Source: Theileria orientalis strain Shintoku | Taxonomy: Eukaryota; Apicomplexa; Aconoidasida; Piroplasmida; Theileriidae | Direction: 5' to 3' | Assembly (NCBI RefSeq): GCF_000740895.1 | Contig: NC_025261.1 | Span: forward strand, 1,984,001-2,048,000 | DNA length: 64,000 bases | Shown: piece by piece, positions 1 to 10,700 of the stretch | Numbering within the stretch: the stretch's first letter is position 1 | Layout: the number at the start of each line of letters is the position of its first letter | Program-made: the position numbers and the translations under genes | The notes under the pieces: model-generated | Told to the model about the DNA's origin: nothing | Seen by the model: the letters and a program-made list of their open reading frames with translations, nothing else | Databases searched by the model: none

Positions 1-1201
1 CATCCTCCTTTTTTTCTTTATCTTTCAAAAAATATGCTTCCAAACCTTCTAATTGATGTGTAAATTCCTTACCATCTTGTTTTAAAATTTGTAAATTTAA
101 AACAATATTAGGTTTAACACCTTTTCTTTTGGATGTGTGTGAATATTTTGAAAAGCCATCTTGTGTATTAGGCTTTTTATTATCGGTTATATTTTTAACT
201 TCAACACAAAAATATTTTTCTTTTTTCTCTATAATGTATGTTAAGACATCATTTTCATCTGCTTTCTTCTTTATTTGATCTAAATTCTTACTGAGCTCGT
301 TTTCATTCTTGTAATTATGTTCTTCTTTAACCCAGTAAGTACTAAACTTGTCCTTTCGTACATACTGGCTTTTGTCGTTACAAGAATCAATAAACTCAAC
401 TAGATAACTAACATTCTCTGGTCTATTGGCTGAAGCAGTATAATACACAATTATACCATCCAATGCCTTATTTTCAACGTGTTTCAGAAAATAAGAATCG
501 ATAAAGTTTTTTGGAACGGTAAATTCTTTAGAACAATCAAATTTATCAATATCAATTTGTGTATTATATTCAAATAAATCGGAATAATACACTTTACATT
601 GACTACACCCTGATGTATAAATCGTTTTCTTGAACTTATTATCTTTCAATATAGGCTGTCGATCTTTATTTACACTCGTATTCGTCTTTTTTTCCAAAAT
701 AAACGTTATCTTCTTACCCCCTGACTTGTTATTGTATTCTAATGGCAACTGCTCCTTAACTGATTTGCGAAAAGTTTGAGTTATGAAATCATAAGAATAT
801 GCATAGGACCGAGTCTTTAGGTTACTATAAGTGAATCTGTAACCGTGAAAGTCTTTTGTAATGAATACAATGATCAAAGGATCATTAGGTAGAAGAGAAG
901 AGTAATATACATTGACGGCCCTTATAATTTTTTTTTCACAAGTGCAATAGTAGCGAAATATACAATTTCCTTTGTTATAATAGTCAGTACCGGAACAAAT
1001 TGACACATTATAATAAGGATTTCGACCAATAAGGTCTCTTGATGGTTTCTTGTTATAGTTGATCCGATAATGTACCCTTTCAAAATTTTTACAAATTTTT
1101 GGGGTAATTCGACTAACTTTTAAAGTATACACGCCTTTTACTCGATCGGTACCATCCTTCTGGCCCAGATAAACGTAAACGCTGGATTCGGCCGCACCCA
1201 T
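1..1201 (-). CDS. FAINT-like protein, 5' part only (runs off the window)
   Basis: A reading frame of about 400 codons opens at an ATG (1199-1201, starting MGAAESSVYVYLGQ) and stays open to base 1, so the C-terminus lies outside the window. No signal peptide is visible. Two segments match the FAINT (DUF529) pattern of an aromatic beta strand followed by a hydrophobic strand: NVYYSSLLPNDPLIIVFI and, later, DGIIVYY followed by YLVEFI. The order and spacing closely match the gene at 35858-37060 (VYLGQK versus IYLGKK; a shared DGIIVYY motif), so the two are paralogues. By analogy it probably ends in a C-terminal membrane anchor, but that part is not seen. Function unknown; FAINT proteins are Theileria-expanded and often secreted. 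Confidence 0.8.
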   Translation of the reverse strand, partial: MGAAESSVYVYLGQKDGTDRVKGVYTLKVSRITPKICKNFERVHYRINYNKKPSRDLIGRNPYYNVSICSGTDYYNKGNCIFRYYCTCEKKIIRAVNVYYSSLLPNDPLIIVFITKDFHGYRFTYSNLKTRSYAYSYDFITQTFRKSVKEQLPLEYNNKSGGKKITFILEKKTNTSVNKDRQPILKDNKFKKTIYTSGCSQCKVYYSDLFEYNTQIDIDKFDCSKEFTVPKNFIDSYFLKHVENKALDGIIVYYTASANRPENVSYLVEFIDSCNDKSQYVRKDKFSTYWVKEEHNYKNENELSKNLDQIKKKADENDVLTYIIEKKEKYFCVEVKNITDNKKPNTQDGFSKYSHTSKRKGVKPNIVLNLQILKQDGKEFTHQLEGLEAYFLKDKEKKED

Positions 1202-2170
1202 TGCTAGGGTTTATGTACATAAAAACAATGCGATTATCATTCCTATTTTACAATTTATAATATATTTATAATTATGCGATAATTTAAAATAATTTGATTT
1301 CAATTACCGACAAATTTGAATTTGACTAGACAATTATATGTTACATTAAGAAATAGAATTAATCCTCAAGGATTCTACAAATACCATAGTACAACCGGTC
1401 TATTCAATCGCGAATATGCGATAAATAGACCAGTAAGAGTGAGTTTTAGAAATCTAGAGGTCGTTGAGCCAGCACGCCGCTGGCGACAACGAAAACTATC
1501 ATAAAATTATCATAAATAGATCAATATATATAAATATTAATATACAAATATATTACAACAAATATAAAATACACAAACTGAAGTAGTGAGGACCAAACTA
1601 GGGGATAGAATCCAGAGAGTGATAGAGATATACACAAGGCCCTAAGATCTCCAATTTAACACACATGCATAAATTATTCTACATAAACTACATCCTAAGA
1701 TTAAATTAATTTGTGAGTCATAGTTGAATTAAAAAAAATAAGAAAATTTCAATTTCTGAATTTTTCTTATGCCCCAAGCCATTGGTATGATCAAAATACA
1801 AGGTAAAACACTGTTTATAATTAAAATAACAATAGATTCCTATACATATTTATTATTTTTCTTAATTTGAACATAAATTTTATTTTAATTTGGCCATTTT
1901 TTTATTATTGTAAATCACACACTTGTTTGTGAGTAATTAATTTTTAAAATTACTATTAACTATATGAATTGTTTTGTTATCCTTTTCATCCGTCAAAATT
2001 AAAACATGGCTACTTTAGAGCTTAAAAAAATAGATGGCACATATGGACACGGCTCACACAAACCTCAGTAAACTCTACAAAATCTTAACAGTTAATATAC
2101 TCAAAACACTCCAGTACATGTGTATGAAATTTACAACATATTGGTACATGGAAATTGTTAATTTTACAAT
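1202..2170. other. Intergenic region with hairpins
   Basis: AT-rich spacer between the start of the FAINT-like gene (minus strand) and the 3' end of the phosphatase gene (minus strand). A 62-codon open frame at 1316-1504 has no ATG and no convincing splice acceptor. Three imperfect hairpins are visible (1397-1431, 1462-1491 and 1738-1770). No gene is assigned with confidence. Confidence 0.6.
1397..1491. other. Candidate structured RNA (two hairpins in tandem)
   Basis: GGTCTATT at 1397-1404 pairs with AATAGACC at 1424-1431, with an inner TCGC/GCGA stem (1408-1411 and 1418-1421). About 30 bases on, CGTTG and GCCAGC (1462-1466, 1468-1473) pair with GCTGGC and CAACG (1479-1484, 1487-1491) around a five-base loop. 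Two closely spaced GC-containing stems in an AT-rich spacer could be a small RNA, but no box H/ACA, C/D or snRNA signature was recognised. The ATG-less open frame 1316-1504 over it could instead be an exon of an unseen gene. Confidence 0.25.
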
Positions 2171-3553
2171 TCAGTTAATATACTTAACGTCCCCTAGGAG
2201 GTAGTCCGTCAGCTCAGGTATAATGGGAGGCTCCCTCTCAGGCGAAGGGTCAAACTGGACGCTAAAAGGGCACAATATCAACTGTTAAACTTACAAAGTG
2301 AAGTTCAAGTTCTCGTCAATCTCCAGTATTGCGCCCTGGTTTCCACATCGATAGCAGTAGTTCGGTGCGCTGAAGATCGTAACCACATTCTTGTCTTGCG
2401 ACCATTGAAACCCCTGAAAGGTGTTAGGAGTTACTGAAAGCTTGTGGCAATTAAACCACACACTACTAGCCCTTAGGCAACCTCAGTGCGTACCTGCATG
2501 GTCAACTGGTGAGCTCTGGCTATCAAGTCCAACCCATTAGTCTGATTAAACGCCTTAGTTATGTCGTAGCCGAAGGTGAAGCCTGCTCCTCGGGGAGACA
2601 GCCCCCAACCCGTCCTCTCCTCGGGGTCCGACCACAGCAGGTCACACATAGCGCCTTCGTGTGGCACCTCCTGAATTCTAAATGGTCAATTAGCAACATC
2701 CACTAATGTAAGGCGAATACTCATCGTACCTGTCAAGCTTCCTTATGTGATCTAGTGAGTCTATTGATGGCGATAACCCTGCGTGCGGACAAAATATTTT
2801 ATTCTCAATTAAAGCTGCCAGCGGCAAGAAGTCGAATAAATCTGAGCGTTTATATACATTCAGTATACACTGTAGACTAATACAGCACCTAGCTAGGCAG
2901 TCACCTGTGAAACACTTCCATATGTGCGAATTGCCGTACTTCCTCAAACACTCGTCGTAGAACCCATACACTTGCGTGATTTGGCGGCATTCGTGATTCC
3001 CTCGTATTATAAACACTAAACGGCACTTAAATCAGCGGAACTAACCTCGGTCCCGGTACCTCACTTTTAACGATACGATCAACGTCACAGACTCGACTGA
3101 GTAGTAGCCTCGGTCAACATAGTCGCCGAGGAACAGAAAGTTTGTGTTCGGTGCGGATCCTAAAAGTCAAATTTACCGTGAATTATATCTATTTTGTACA
3201 AGTTTGCACAAATAAAAAACAACTAATATTACTATCTAATAAAAATCCAAAGTCACTTGCTTATTAACAGCTAATGCTATAGCAGGTGTGCGCTCCTTTT
3301 AAACCTAAAATAACTAGTGCTAACCTGCGATGCGGAACAGCTCCTTCAGGTCATACAGCTGCCCGTGAATGTCTCCCACCACCGTTATGGGAGTCTTTAT
3401 CATCAAAATGTTCGATTCGTCGATCAGAATCTCCTTGGCCTTCTCACACAGCTTAACGATAATTGGCTCTGGAACCACCTCTCCGTTTAAAATTAGCGAT
3501 ATTAGGCTCTCGAGCTCGTAAAGCTCTGCGTTTCTGAGATAATAGTCTTCCAT
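2171..3553 (-). CDS. PP2A-family serine/threonine phosphatase catalytic subunit
   Basis: Seven exons (3553-3325, 3159-3046, 3015-2905, 2841-2730, 2677-2494, 2413-2295, 2261-2171), all with GT-AG borders and matching phase, give 319 aa. PPP signatures are in order: [42 protein letters not shown] and [12 protein letters not shown]. The LRKYGN and [11 protein letters not shown] contexts fit PP2A better than PP1 or PP2B. The enzyme dephosphorylates Ser/Thr using two metal ions. The usual HGG motif reads HAG. The C-terminus is odd: canonical PP2A ends at a methylated Leu (DYFL), whereas here TDYLL is followed by seven more residues (GDVKYIN). PP4 or PP6 assignment cannot be excluded. Confidence 0.88.
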
Positions 3554-4221
3554 TTAAACTACATTTGCGTTTTAAACTGATTTTTGTGTATTGTGAGTTA
3601 CGGGCTATTTACTTTAAATTTGTGGTCGTTTTTAAATTTAAAAAATCGATTAAGACCAGTTATTTACTATAATTCATTTTTAACAGATATTTATGGGCAT
3701 ATGTGTGATAATTAAAAGCCGCGGAATCGAAAGTTCCTAGCTTATAATTAGCATAAAATATAAATTATTCTAAAAGAAGGGCTAATATAAATTCAGCTGT
3801 CACCTATTCAACAGATTATTGACAAAAAATCAAAAACAAACAACTAAGAATTATGGAATATGTGCCTGCGACGAAGAATTATAAAAAGAACGCCCACAAC
3901 CTATATTATTTTACAAAACAATAGCTACATATTAATTATTTTTAAACAACCTACTATTGTTAACACATAATACTCAAAAACAAGTGAATATATAGTCAAT
4001 TCACACTTCCACGTCGTTCAATTGTGGGAACTTTCAGTCACTTAATTCTTTATTCAATTCTTTAATGTACACACTCAAAACTTGATTTTTCTCATATTTC
4101 AATCGATTTAGCCTCAATTTACCAATTCATGTGTGTGTTAACTCACCTTTATGATTCAGATGTGTACGGTTATCTCTGAAGTAAAGTGTATTGTTGACTT
4201 GAGCGAGGCCACAGTGACTAT
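3554..4221. other. Divergent intergenic region
   Basis: AT-rich spacer between the divergently transcribed phosphatase and URM1 genes; presumably holds both promoters. No open frame, RNA gene or repeat was recognised. Confidence 0.6.
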
Positions 4222-4813
4222 ATGGAGCAGGATTTTGACGACTCCGAAACTAACATTTCATTAGAGTTTAGCGGAGGGTTAGATTCCTTAATTTTAAACC
4301 AGGAGCGGGACTTGAAGTTGAAAATTCGCGGTGCCAGGGTGACGATAGGCCAGTTAATAGCGTACATACGGAGAAACATAATAGGTTCTAAAAAGGACTT
4401 CTTCTCATTCTCCCCAGAGCTGACCAGCAGTTCAAACACTGGTACGTTTTGACTCCAGTTTGCTTAAACCTGTTTACTACTCCTCTTTTGGGTAACACAC
4501 ATTGTTCACCCCGGAGGTTAGACTTTTATTCGCCCATACATACACACTAACACTGGCAATTAACTCCTTTATAGATGGTCAAAGCACAGATAATGTAGAA
4601 GACACCGGCAGCCACAATTCACGAGATAGAGTGAAAGTGGAGTGTAACGTAGCGCTGTTTAACGGATACATTAATCGTAGCGAGTTTTGCAAGATCAGGC
4701 CAGGTGTGCTCGTGCTGGTAAACGACGTGGACTGGGAGCTGCTTGAGAAGGAGCAGACTGCCTTGGAGAACCACCAGAACATAACTTTCATATCGACTCT
4801 GCACGGAGGATAG
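4222..4813 (+). CDS. URM1: Ubiquitin-related modifier 1 (Urm1)
   Basis: Two exons (4222-4441, 4575-4813) join in phase to give 152 aa. Urm1 is the sulfur carrier for 2-thiolation of wobble uridine in cytosolic tRNAs and also a protein modifier. The diagnostic features are the N-terminal FSGG strand, the RPGVLVLVNDVDWELL block (family: RPGILVLINDADWEL) and the terminal FISTLHGG, whose final Gly is thiocarboxylated by the E1-like MOCS3/Uba4. Typical Urm1 proteins are about 100 aa; this one carries a Ser/Asp-rich insert of roughly 45 residues around the splice junction, before the conserved C-terminal half. The ATG follows an in-frame stop region and begins MEQDFDDSETN. Confidence 0.92.
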
Positions 4814-5131
4814 CACATTGAGTACGACTATCACCTATATTATCACCTATATTATCACCTAGATTACTACTGATTTCTCCACGTACAGTCGTCAGGAACC
4901 ACTCACTACTACACGTACTACCACTGAGGTTACCACTGAGGTTACCACTGATTTCTACACTGACTGTCCACAGTAACTACACATACTGTCCGCAAAAGGC
5001 ACACTTACTTCTAGATAACGGCAGGCGGTCGTTATCGTACAAACATTGGACTTACAACACACACGACACGACACTTGGAAACACACCAACTGGTAGGAAG
5101 GCAGCACTTGCACTCAACGTAGTCTTTGAGA
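4814..5131. other. Intergenic region with short tandem repeats
   Basis: Spacer after URM1. It contains three near-perfect tandem copies of TATCACCTATAT at 4829-4863 and a run of ACCACTGAGGTT-like units at about 4918-4950. No coding signal. Confidence 0.6.
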
Positions 5132-5882
5132 ATGTTGAAGGGCCCTCGAGGAGGCGGCCCCTGCCCGCTGCTCATGAGTTCCATGGGCCGCGGCTTCAGA
5201 ATTCTGGCCTTTGGCCACCTCTTCCTGGTGCTGCTGACCATTGCCCTCGTATCATCCGCGGCGGCCTTTGACCTCCACTGCGCTCCACTGATCTCAACAC
5301 TGCCGCACGCAGTGATATCTGGGATAAGCAGCATCGTGATCACCGTCTTTTACCTGGTCACATCGTTCAAGGCTCTAGGTATGCGGCCACTAGTTGTAGC
5401 AATGTAGCTAAAGCACCATTTATTCTTCCGTTAACTTAGATGAGACCCATAATATTTACCAGGAACCGAGGTGGAATGGATGATAAGGACCACAACTGCA
5501 GTGTCAATAGCACTGATGGACATAGCATTCTCATGTACCAGTAGTTGCAGCAATTACCCAGTTACACAGCTTACTACTACCAGTGATGCCTATAGCTATC
5601 CATTAACCAATTAACATACAGGTTGGGGGTTCTTTCTACTCGAGAGAGCAGCGTTTAAAATATTCAAAGCATTTAAAAACGAGCTTCAAATTGAGCCGAA
5701 GTGCTTGCAGACGATCTCAATCTTGTTCCTCGTGGCATCATTTATCATTTTATTCGTACACATCGTCATTTCAGGTATTTTAGCACAAACACACCGATGC
5801 TTCAGCGATCTGTTTTGCCATGTCAGTGAGGCTGACGAAACACATTAAGAAGCAACTGAACGAGATGAAGCTAATCGACTAA
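5132..5882 (+). CDS. Four-TM membrane protein, unknown function
   Basis: Four exons (5132-5378, 5463-5534, 5622-5774, 5806-5882) keep phase and give 182 aa; the last intron is only 31 nt. The start is the ATG at 5132 (MLKGPRGGG), rather than an upstream TTG in the same frame. Hydrophobic stretches lie near residues 24-48, 62-80, 92-115 and 140-165, followed by a basic tail ending in KLID. The small tetraspan layout resembles MARVEL or SFT2-like vesicle proteins, but no family motif was recognised, so no function is proposed. Confidence 0.72.
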
Positions 5883-6095
5883 TTTAAACTAATATAACTG
5901 CCTCGTCTCTACGTTCCTTTTGCATTTATGTGATTGACATACATCCATTAAGCCGCTAATTGTAGTCAACTAGTACCTACAGTTACAAAACTCAAATAGC
6001 TAGCCAATGACTAGCTAGTAGATACAGAATCCCACAAACACAATGAAGCAAAAATAAGAGTAGCTAATTAGCACGTACAGCGTTAAAATAAAAAA

Positions 6096-6803
6096 TTACA
6101 TCCTCAAGTGTTTATGGTTAGTATAGAACATCACTCCGGTAAGAACGAGAGATCCGACAAAGTACCAGAGTGAAAAGAAGGACTTGTAAACCAGAAAACT
6201 AGCCAAGGCCGTAAACAAAACAGAGGGCACCAGAGTGAGTATGACCAGCTTGTTAAAGGGCTTGGCGTCCAACAGCTTCGAAAAATATTTTACAACCACC
6301 ATCAAGGTGAAGAGGAAGGCAACAAAGAAGAGAAGGCGCACCGTAAGGAAAACGCCGAAAAACCCGTACAAATTAAACCAAATCAAGCTCCTGCCCAAAT
6401 GCTTGTCGAGCACAGCACCCAAAAGCCTCGAAAAAGAGTACATAAAGTTGACAAAGGTCTTCTTCACCATGAGAGCAAGGGGAAGCAAGTGCATCTTCTC
6501 GAGAGAACACAAGATGCAGGACTTCCCGACGAACTCGTACCGCTTAAACACAGGGTAGCAGTGAGTGTAGAACTTGAGAGGAACACCCTTGACGAGCATT
6601 AAGTGAGAAACGACCTTGCCGAAGAAGTTGAAGAAGGCCAAAAAGAGCCGGAAGGTCTTGTCGTCGTAAAGGTCAGTGAAAAAGCCGTAGAGAGACCAGC
6701 TGAGCATAGTAGCCAGGGAGTGCTCACAGCCCTCAAAAGTAAGTTTAAAAAGGAGCATGGAGAAGAAGCTAAAGAATATAGTAATTACAAGTGAGCAGTA
6801 CAT
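6096..6803 (-). CDS. Polytopic membrane protein, main exon
   Basis: A continuous frame from the ATG at 6803 to TAA at 6096 (235 codons) with codon use like neighbouring genes. Several hydrophobic segments are interrupted by charged or aromatic loops (for example FYTHCYPVFKRYEF), and the protein ends in NHKHLRM. The frame is open upstream past a possible acceptor (TTATTTCAG just 5' of the ATG), so additional 5' exons are likely; candidates are listed at 6804-7516. Family not recognised; probably an ER or Golgi membrane protein. Confidence 0.62.
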   Translation of the reverse strand: MYCSLVITIFFSFFSMLLFKLTFEGCEHSLATMLSWSLYGFFTDLYDDKTFRLFLAFFNFFGKVVSHLMLVKGVPLKFYTHCYPVFKRYEFVGKSCILCSLEKMHLLPLALMVKKTFVNFMYSFSRLLGAVLDKHLGRSLIWFNLYGFFGVFLTVRLLFFVAFLFTLMVVVKYFSKLLDAKPFNKLVILTLVPSVLFTALASFLVYKSFFSLWYFVGSLVLTGVMFYTNHKHLRM

Positions 6804-7516
6804 TTTTAAAAAGATAACTGAAATAATTAATGACAAAATATGGTACAAAGAACTACATTAACAATGGAAGAAGCCTGAGTGTTTTAACCAGAAAAAAGAA
6901 ATAAAGGTCAGCTAATTTAAGATTATTAAAAAACTAAACCAGGAACAACCAATGAAACAAAGTGAAAACACACAAACTGGAGTGTGTTAAAGTAAAAAAC
7001 AAAAGCCAAGGATAAAAAATAATCAGGTGCAACCGCTTTAGGCTGAAAAACACTTAGAGCAAAGAGTAAAAATGGCAAATCTTCGAGCGAAAAAAGAAAA
7101 AAAAAGTACAAACTAGCCTCTAGTGGTAATTTCACAATCCGAAAACCTATCGACCCCCAAGACCACGAGATAAGTGAAAAATAAAGTTAAAAATGCCAGT
7201 GAGGGGAGAAGTGAGAAGAAAAGGATCACAGCCCGAGTACTTTGAAAAAAGTTGCACAGGGTGTGGAAATGGGGCCATTCTTCTGCCAAAACTGCGGAAT
7301 CCACCGATCCTGAGCTTCTCAATCATGAGGGAATTGAAGGAATCTGCAGAAAAAGTGACTGAGAGGGCAAAAGATAAAGAGGTAGAGTAGCTAGTAGCTA
7401 TCGTAGGGGCAGAGAGTGGGATAATTACCTAGTTCGCGCCTGTTCAGAGACTGAATCTGTTTAAAAATGAAGGAAACCTTGTTCTTCATCTTCAGCGCAA
7501 AAACGTACGATATTCC
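6804..7516 (-). other. Possible upstream exons of a membrane protein (unresolved)
   Basis: On the minus strand a segment with plausible splice sites spans 7516-7429 (beginning GISYVFALKMKNK) and joins in phase to a second starting at 7309 (GSVDSAVLAEEWPHFHTL), which ends in a hydrophobic stretch. T-rich open frames follow toward the exon at 6803. They may be 5' exons of that gene or a separate small gene. A plus-strand ORF at 7193-7390 (65 aa, with a CTGCGNG segment) overlaps them and cannot be excluded. No model could be closed from start to stop. Confidence 0.3.
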
Positions 7517-7762
7517 CTAAAATTACGCAAATGTGTAGTGTAGCTGCTAGCCATTGTGTGGTTTCGAGAACCCTAAGGTCAACAGCCGCTATCAGCCACC
7601 ATCACCATAATATCGACCTCCTGATAAATCAGTGCCATCAAATGTACGCAATTTAGCCCTTTGAACAATTCGGCCCTAGTTTAGTCAAAATGTCCATGGA
7701 ATCCACGGAATCCAGATACACATAAATACGCAGTGCGTAAGCACGTATAGTAGCACAGAAGA

Positions 7763-10700
7763 TTAAAAATTCTCCCTTGAATCATATTCGATTACATAAC
7801 TCTTGATAACTTTATCAATCACATTTACGTCCTTGTGGAACTTGAAGGAAAACCTATTGGGAAAGTTGGTCGAAAGAATGTCCTTTAGGGACTCCGAGAC
7901 GCACACCTTCCCCGGAATCCCGTTGCTCTCAATCATATTCGCAGTGTAGATGTCGGTTCCCCAGACGTCGTACCTCAGACGCCCAGAGCCAATGACTCCC
8001 CCGATGCAGCTGCCGTAGTGTAGTCCAATTCTCATGTTTAGGTCCGGAATCTAAGCATAATTATGTTTATAGCTGCTTATAGCTAGTAACACGAGTGTGT
8101 ATTAGTAACCGTAATGTACTTGATAACTGGTAGTGTGTATTAGCTAGCTAGTGGTAGCAACACTAATCAACTAGCGGTTAGTACTAGCAACAGTAGCGTA
8201 ATGGATAAGTAGTGCTGGGTAGTTGATAACTAGTAACTAGTCGGTGAAGTAACTAGTCTGTGAAGTAACTAGCTGGTGAAGCAACTAGCTGGAAACCAGC
8301 CTATAACCCGTAACTAAACCTATAAGTGGTAACTAGGAGGATATGTAGATGAAACATACGTTGAACAGTTCGCGGGTCTCCTGAATGATGTGCAACATGG
8401 AATATGCCATTTGAAGTATGTTTAACAGGTCGTTGAGCCTCATGTCATTGGTGTCTAAGAAGTAATTAATAAATAATCGAGTATCGTTAAGAGATAACTA
8501 AACAGCAAGTATTAAAATGAATAACCAGCAGCTATGAATAATCGCAGCTATGTATAAGCAGCAGCTGAATGAGCTGACGAGTAAAAAGGGAACTTACTAG
8601 TGAGATAGGGCTCAGAAATAGCAACGTAGGCATCGCCTATGGTACACAGCTTGTACAAATTGAAGTTCGTGGTGTTCCTGTCAAAGTTGGCAAACAACTT
8701 CTGCAACAAGGCAATGACCTCGGAAGGGTCTACGGAGTTGGCCCAGCTGGTGAACCCGCAGATGTCAGAAAAGAGAAAGGACATGTTGTTGTGCACGTAG
8801 CTCATCTTAAGCTTCTCCTGCTTAAACTCCTCCAAAATGCTCTTGGGAAGCATCTCGTTCAAAATCTGGTTTATCCTGGTCTCGATCATGTACGCCTTTT
8901 CGTTGGTAAAAAAAGTCTTCCTGTCAATCGATTCCTGAAAATTGAATCAATATTGACATATATAAGTATGGAAGTATGGCTGGCCATGTGATAGTGAGTA
9001 ACTGTTAGTAAATATGTGTTGATAAATATGTGTTGATAATAAGCTAAGAAGTGTAAATATAGTGTACCTTGCAATGAGCAGACAACAAGTTGAATAAAAC
9101 GCAAATGGGTATGGTAAACAGGGCGGTGACAGTGGTGCTCGTCGACTGCACACTGGACGATATGAAAGTCATCGACATGACGAGGAACAGTGCGTCAATC
9201 AGCAGACAGTTCTGAAAGAGCATCCCAGTGCTGTGGTGTAAGAGAATGAGGTAAAAGTAGAACTCAATGCTGTCGCTGGTGAGCCACAAATTTCCATCAA
9301 CCCTAAATTACAATTACACGTGTGCTTGCAGATGGCTAGCGCTAGATATCGGTGTTGTGTACCAGCTATGTAGGTAGGTAGTAACCCGTGAGTAATAGTG
9401 TATAGTAACTAAGTAGTATTTTTACCAGTACCAGAGTGTGTACCAGTACCAGCATTGCGTACCAATACCAGTATTAGGTACCAGTACCAGGGTGTGTACT
9501 ATATAGCTAGTGGTGTGTACTAGTAACGATAGTTTGTACCAAAAGCACTGGTGTAATGTGTACTAGTAACCGTAGTGTGTATTAGTAGCAGTAGCTAACT
9601 AGTTATTTGTTGATAACTGGTACCTAGTAAGTAAAGTAACTAGCTGGTGGAAATAACTGGTGAAGTAACTAGCTAGAACATAGCTGGATGAATAGAAAGA
9701 TACTCCTCAGTCCTCTTGATAGACCATGAATTCGAAAGAGCAAACACACAGGTGGCCATCACAAAGAGAAGATTTAAGAAAAAAGTAAACAGCTTTATCA
9801 CCTTGTTATGGTCACTGGCCTCATCGTCAATGGCCCTGGTCCTGCCAGATGGGTTATTGGCAGAGGAACTGGTAGCGTTGTCAAGTCGGTACTCCCTGCT
9901 GAAGAAGCGGTAGTGGAAGAGGAGCCACAGACAGAAAGAAATCAGTATGAAAAAACACCTCACAGTCCAATAAAGAATGTAGTTTAGAAAAATGATGAGC
10001 TTGATGCCGTCCTTGTGGTAAATTCGGGGAATGTTAATGTTTATTATGCTTTGAACGATGAACGTTATCTAAAAAAAAGTTAACATTAGAGCAATTTATG
10101 ATAAGTAAAGTCTTACCAAAAATATAAACAGAGCGTACTCGTTGACCTCAACATTGGCAGGACTGTTGTAAAAGTTGTTCCTGTAGCGGTCCTCCTGAAG
10201 CTTGTCCCTGAACTTGAGGAATATGGTCTCAGTCCTTTTCATCTGAATTCCGTCGACCTCCTTGTCTACATGGGAGATTAATAGAGGTTAAACAGGCTAG
10301 CAAATACACTAACTACACAGAACTAACTACAGGCCCCAAAAGTTAACTAACTACACTTCTAGGTCAAATAATTACACGTGCAACATGTAAAGTAGACAAG
10401 GCGCCCGAAAGCCAACTAACTACACACTGAGTAAGTAAATTAACTACAGGTGCAATGTGTAAACTAACTACAGAGCCCAGAGTCGTACTTACCCCTCAAG
10501 TCGCTCCTGTGACTCCCGTGAGACACAGTGTTCGACCGCATCAGGCGCTTTTGGGCCCTGGCGCTCGCAATGCTGAAGGTCCTGCGGCCTGAAAAATGGT
10601 AAGTCAACGCGAACGTACCCATCGTCAGACCCTTTCTGAGCCTGTGCTGACTCCTGCTCAGCGGGTTCGAGCCCCGAGAGAAGGGGCTGTAGCCCTTGCC

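Noticed and set aside
1316..1504. 62-aa basic protein
   Set aside because: It starts with TTG, contains no ATG and has no convincing upstream exon; hairpins over it favour chance or RNA.
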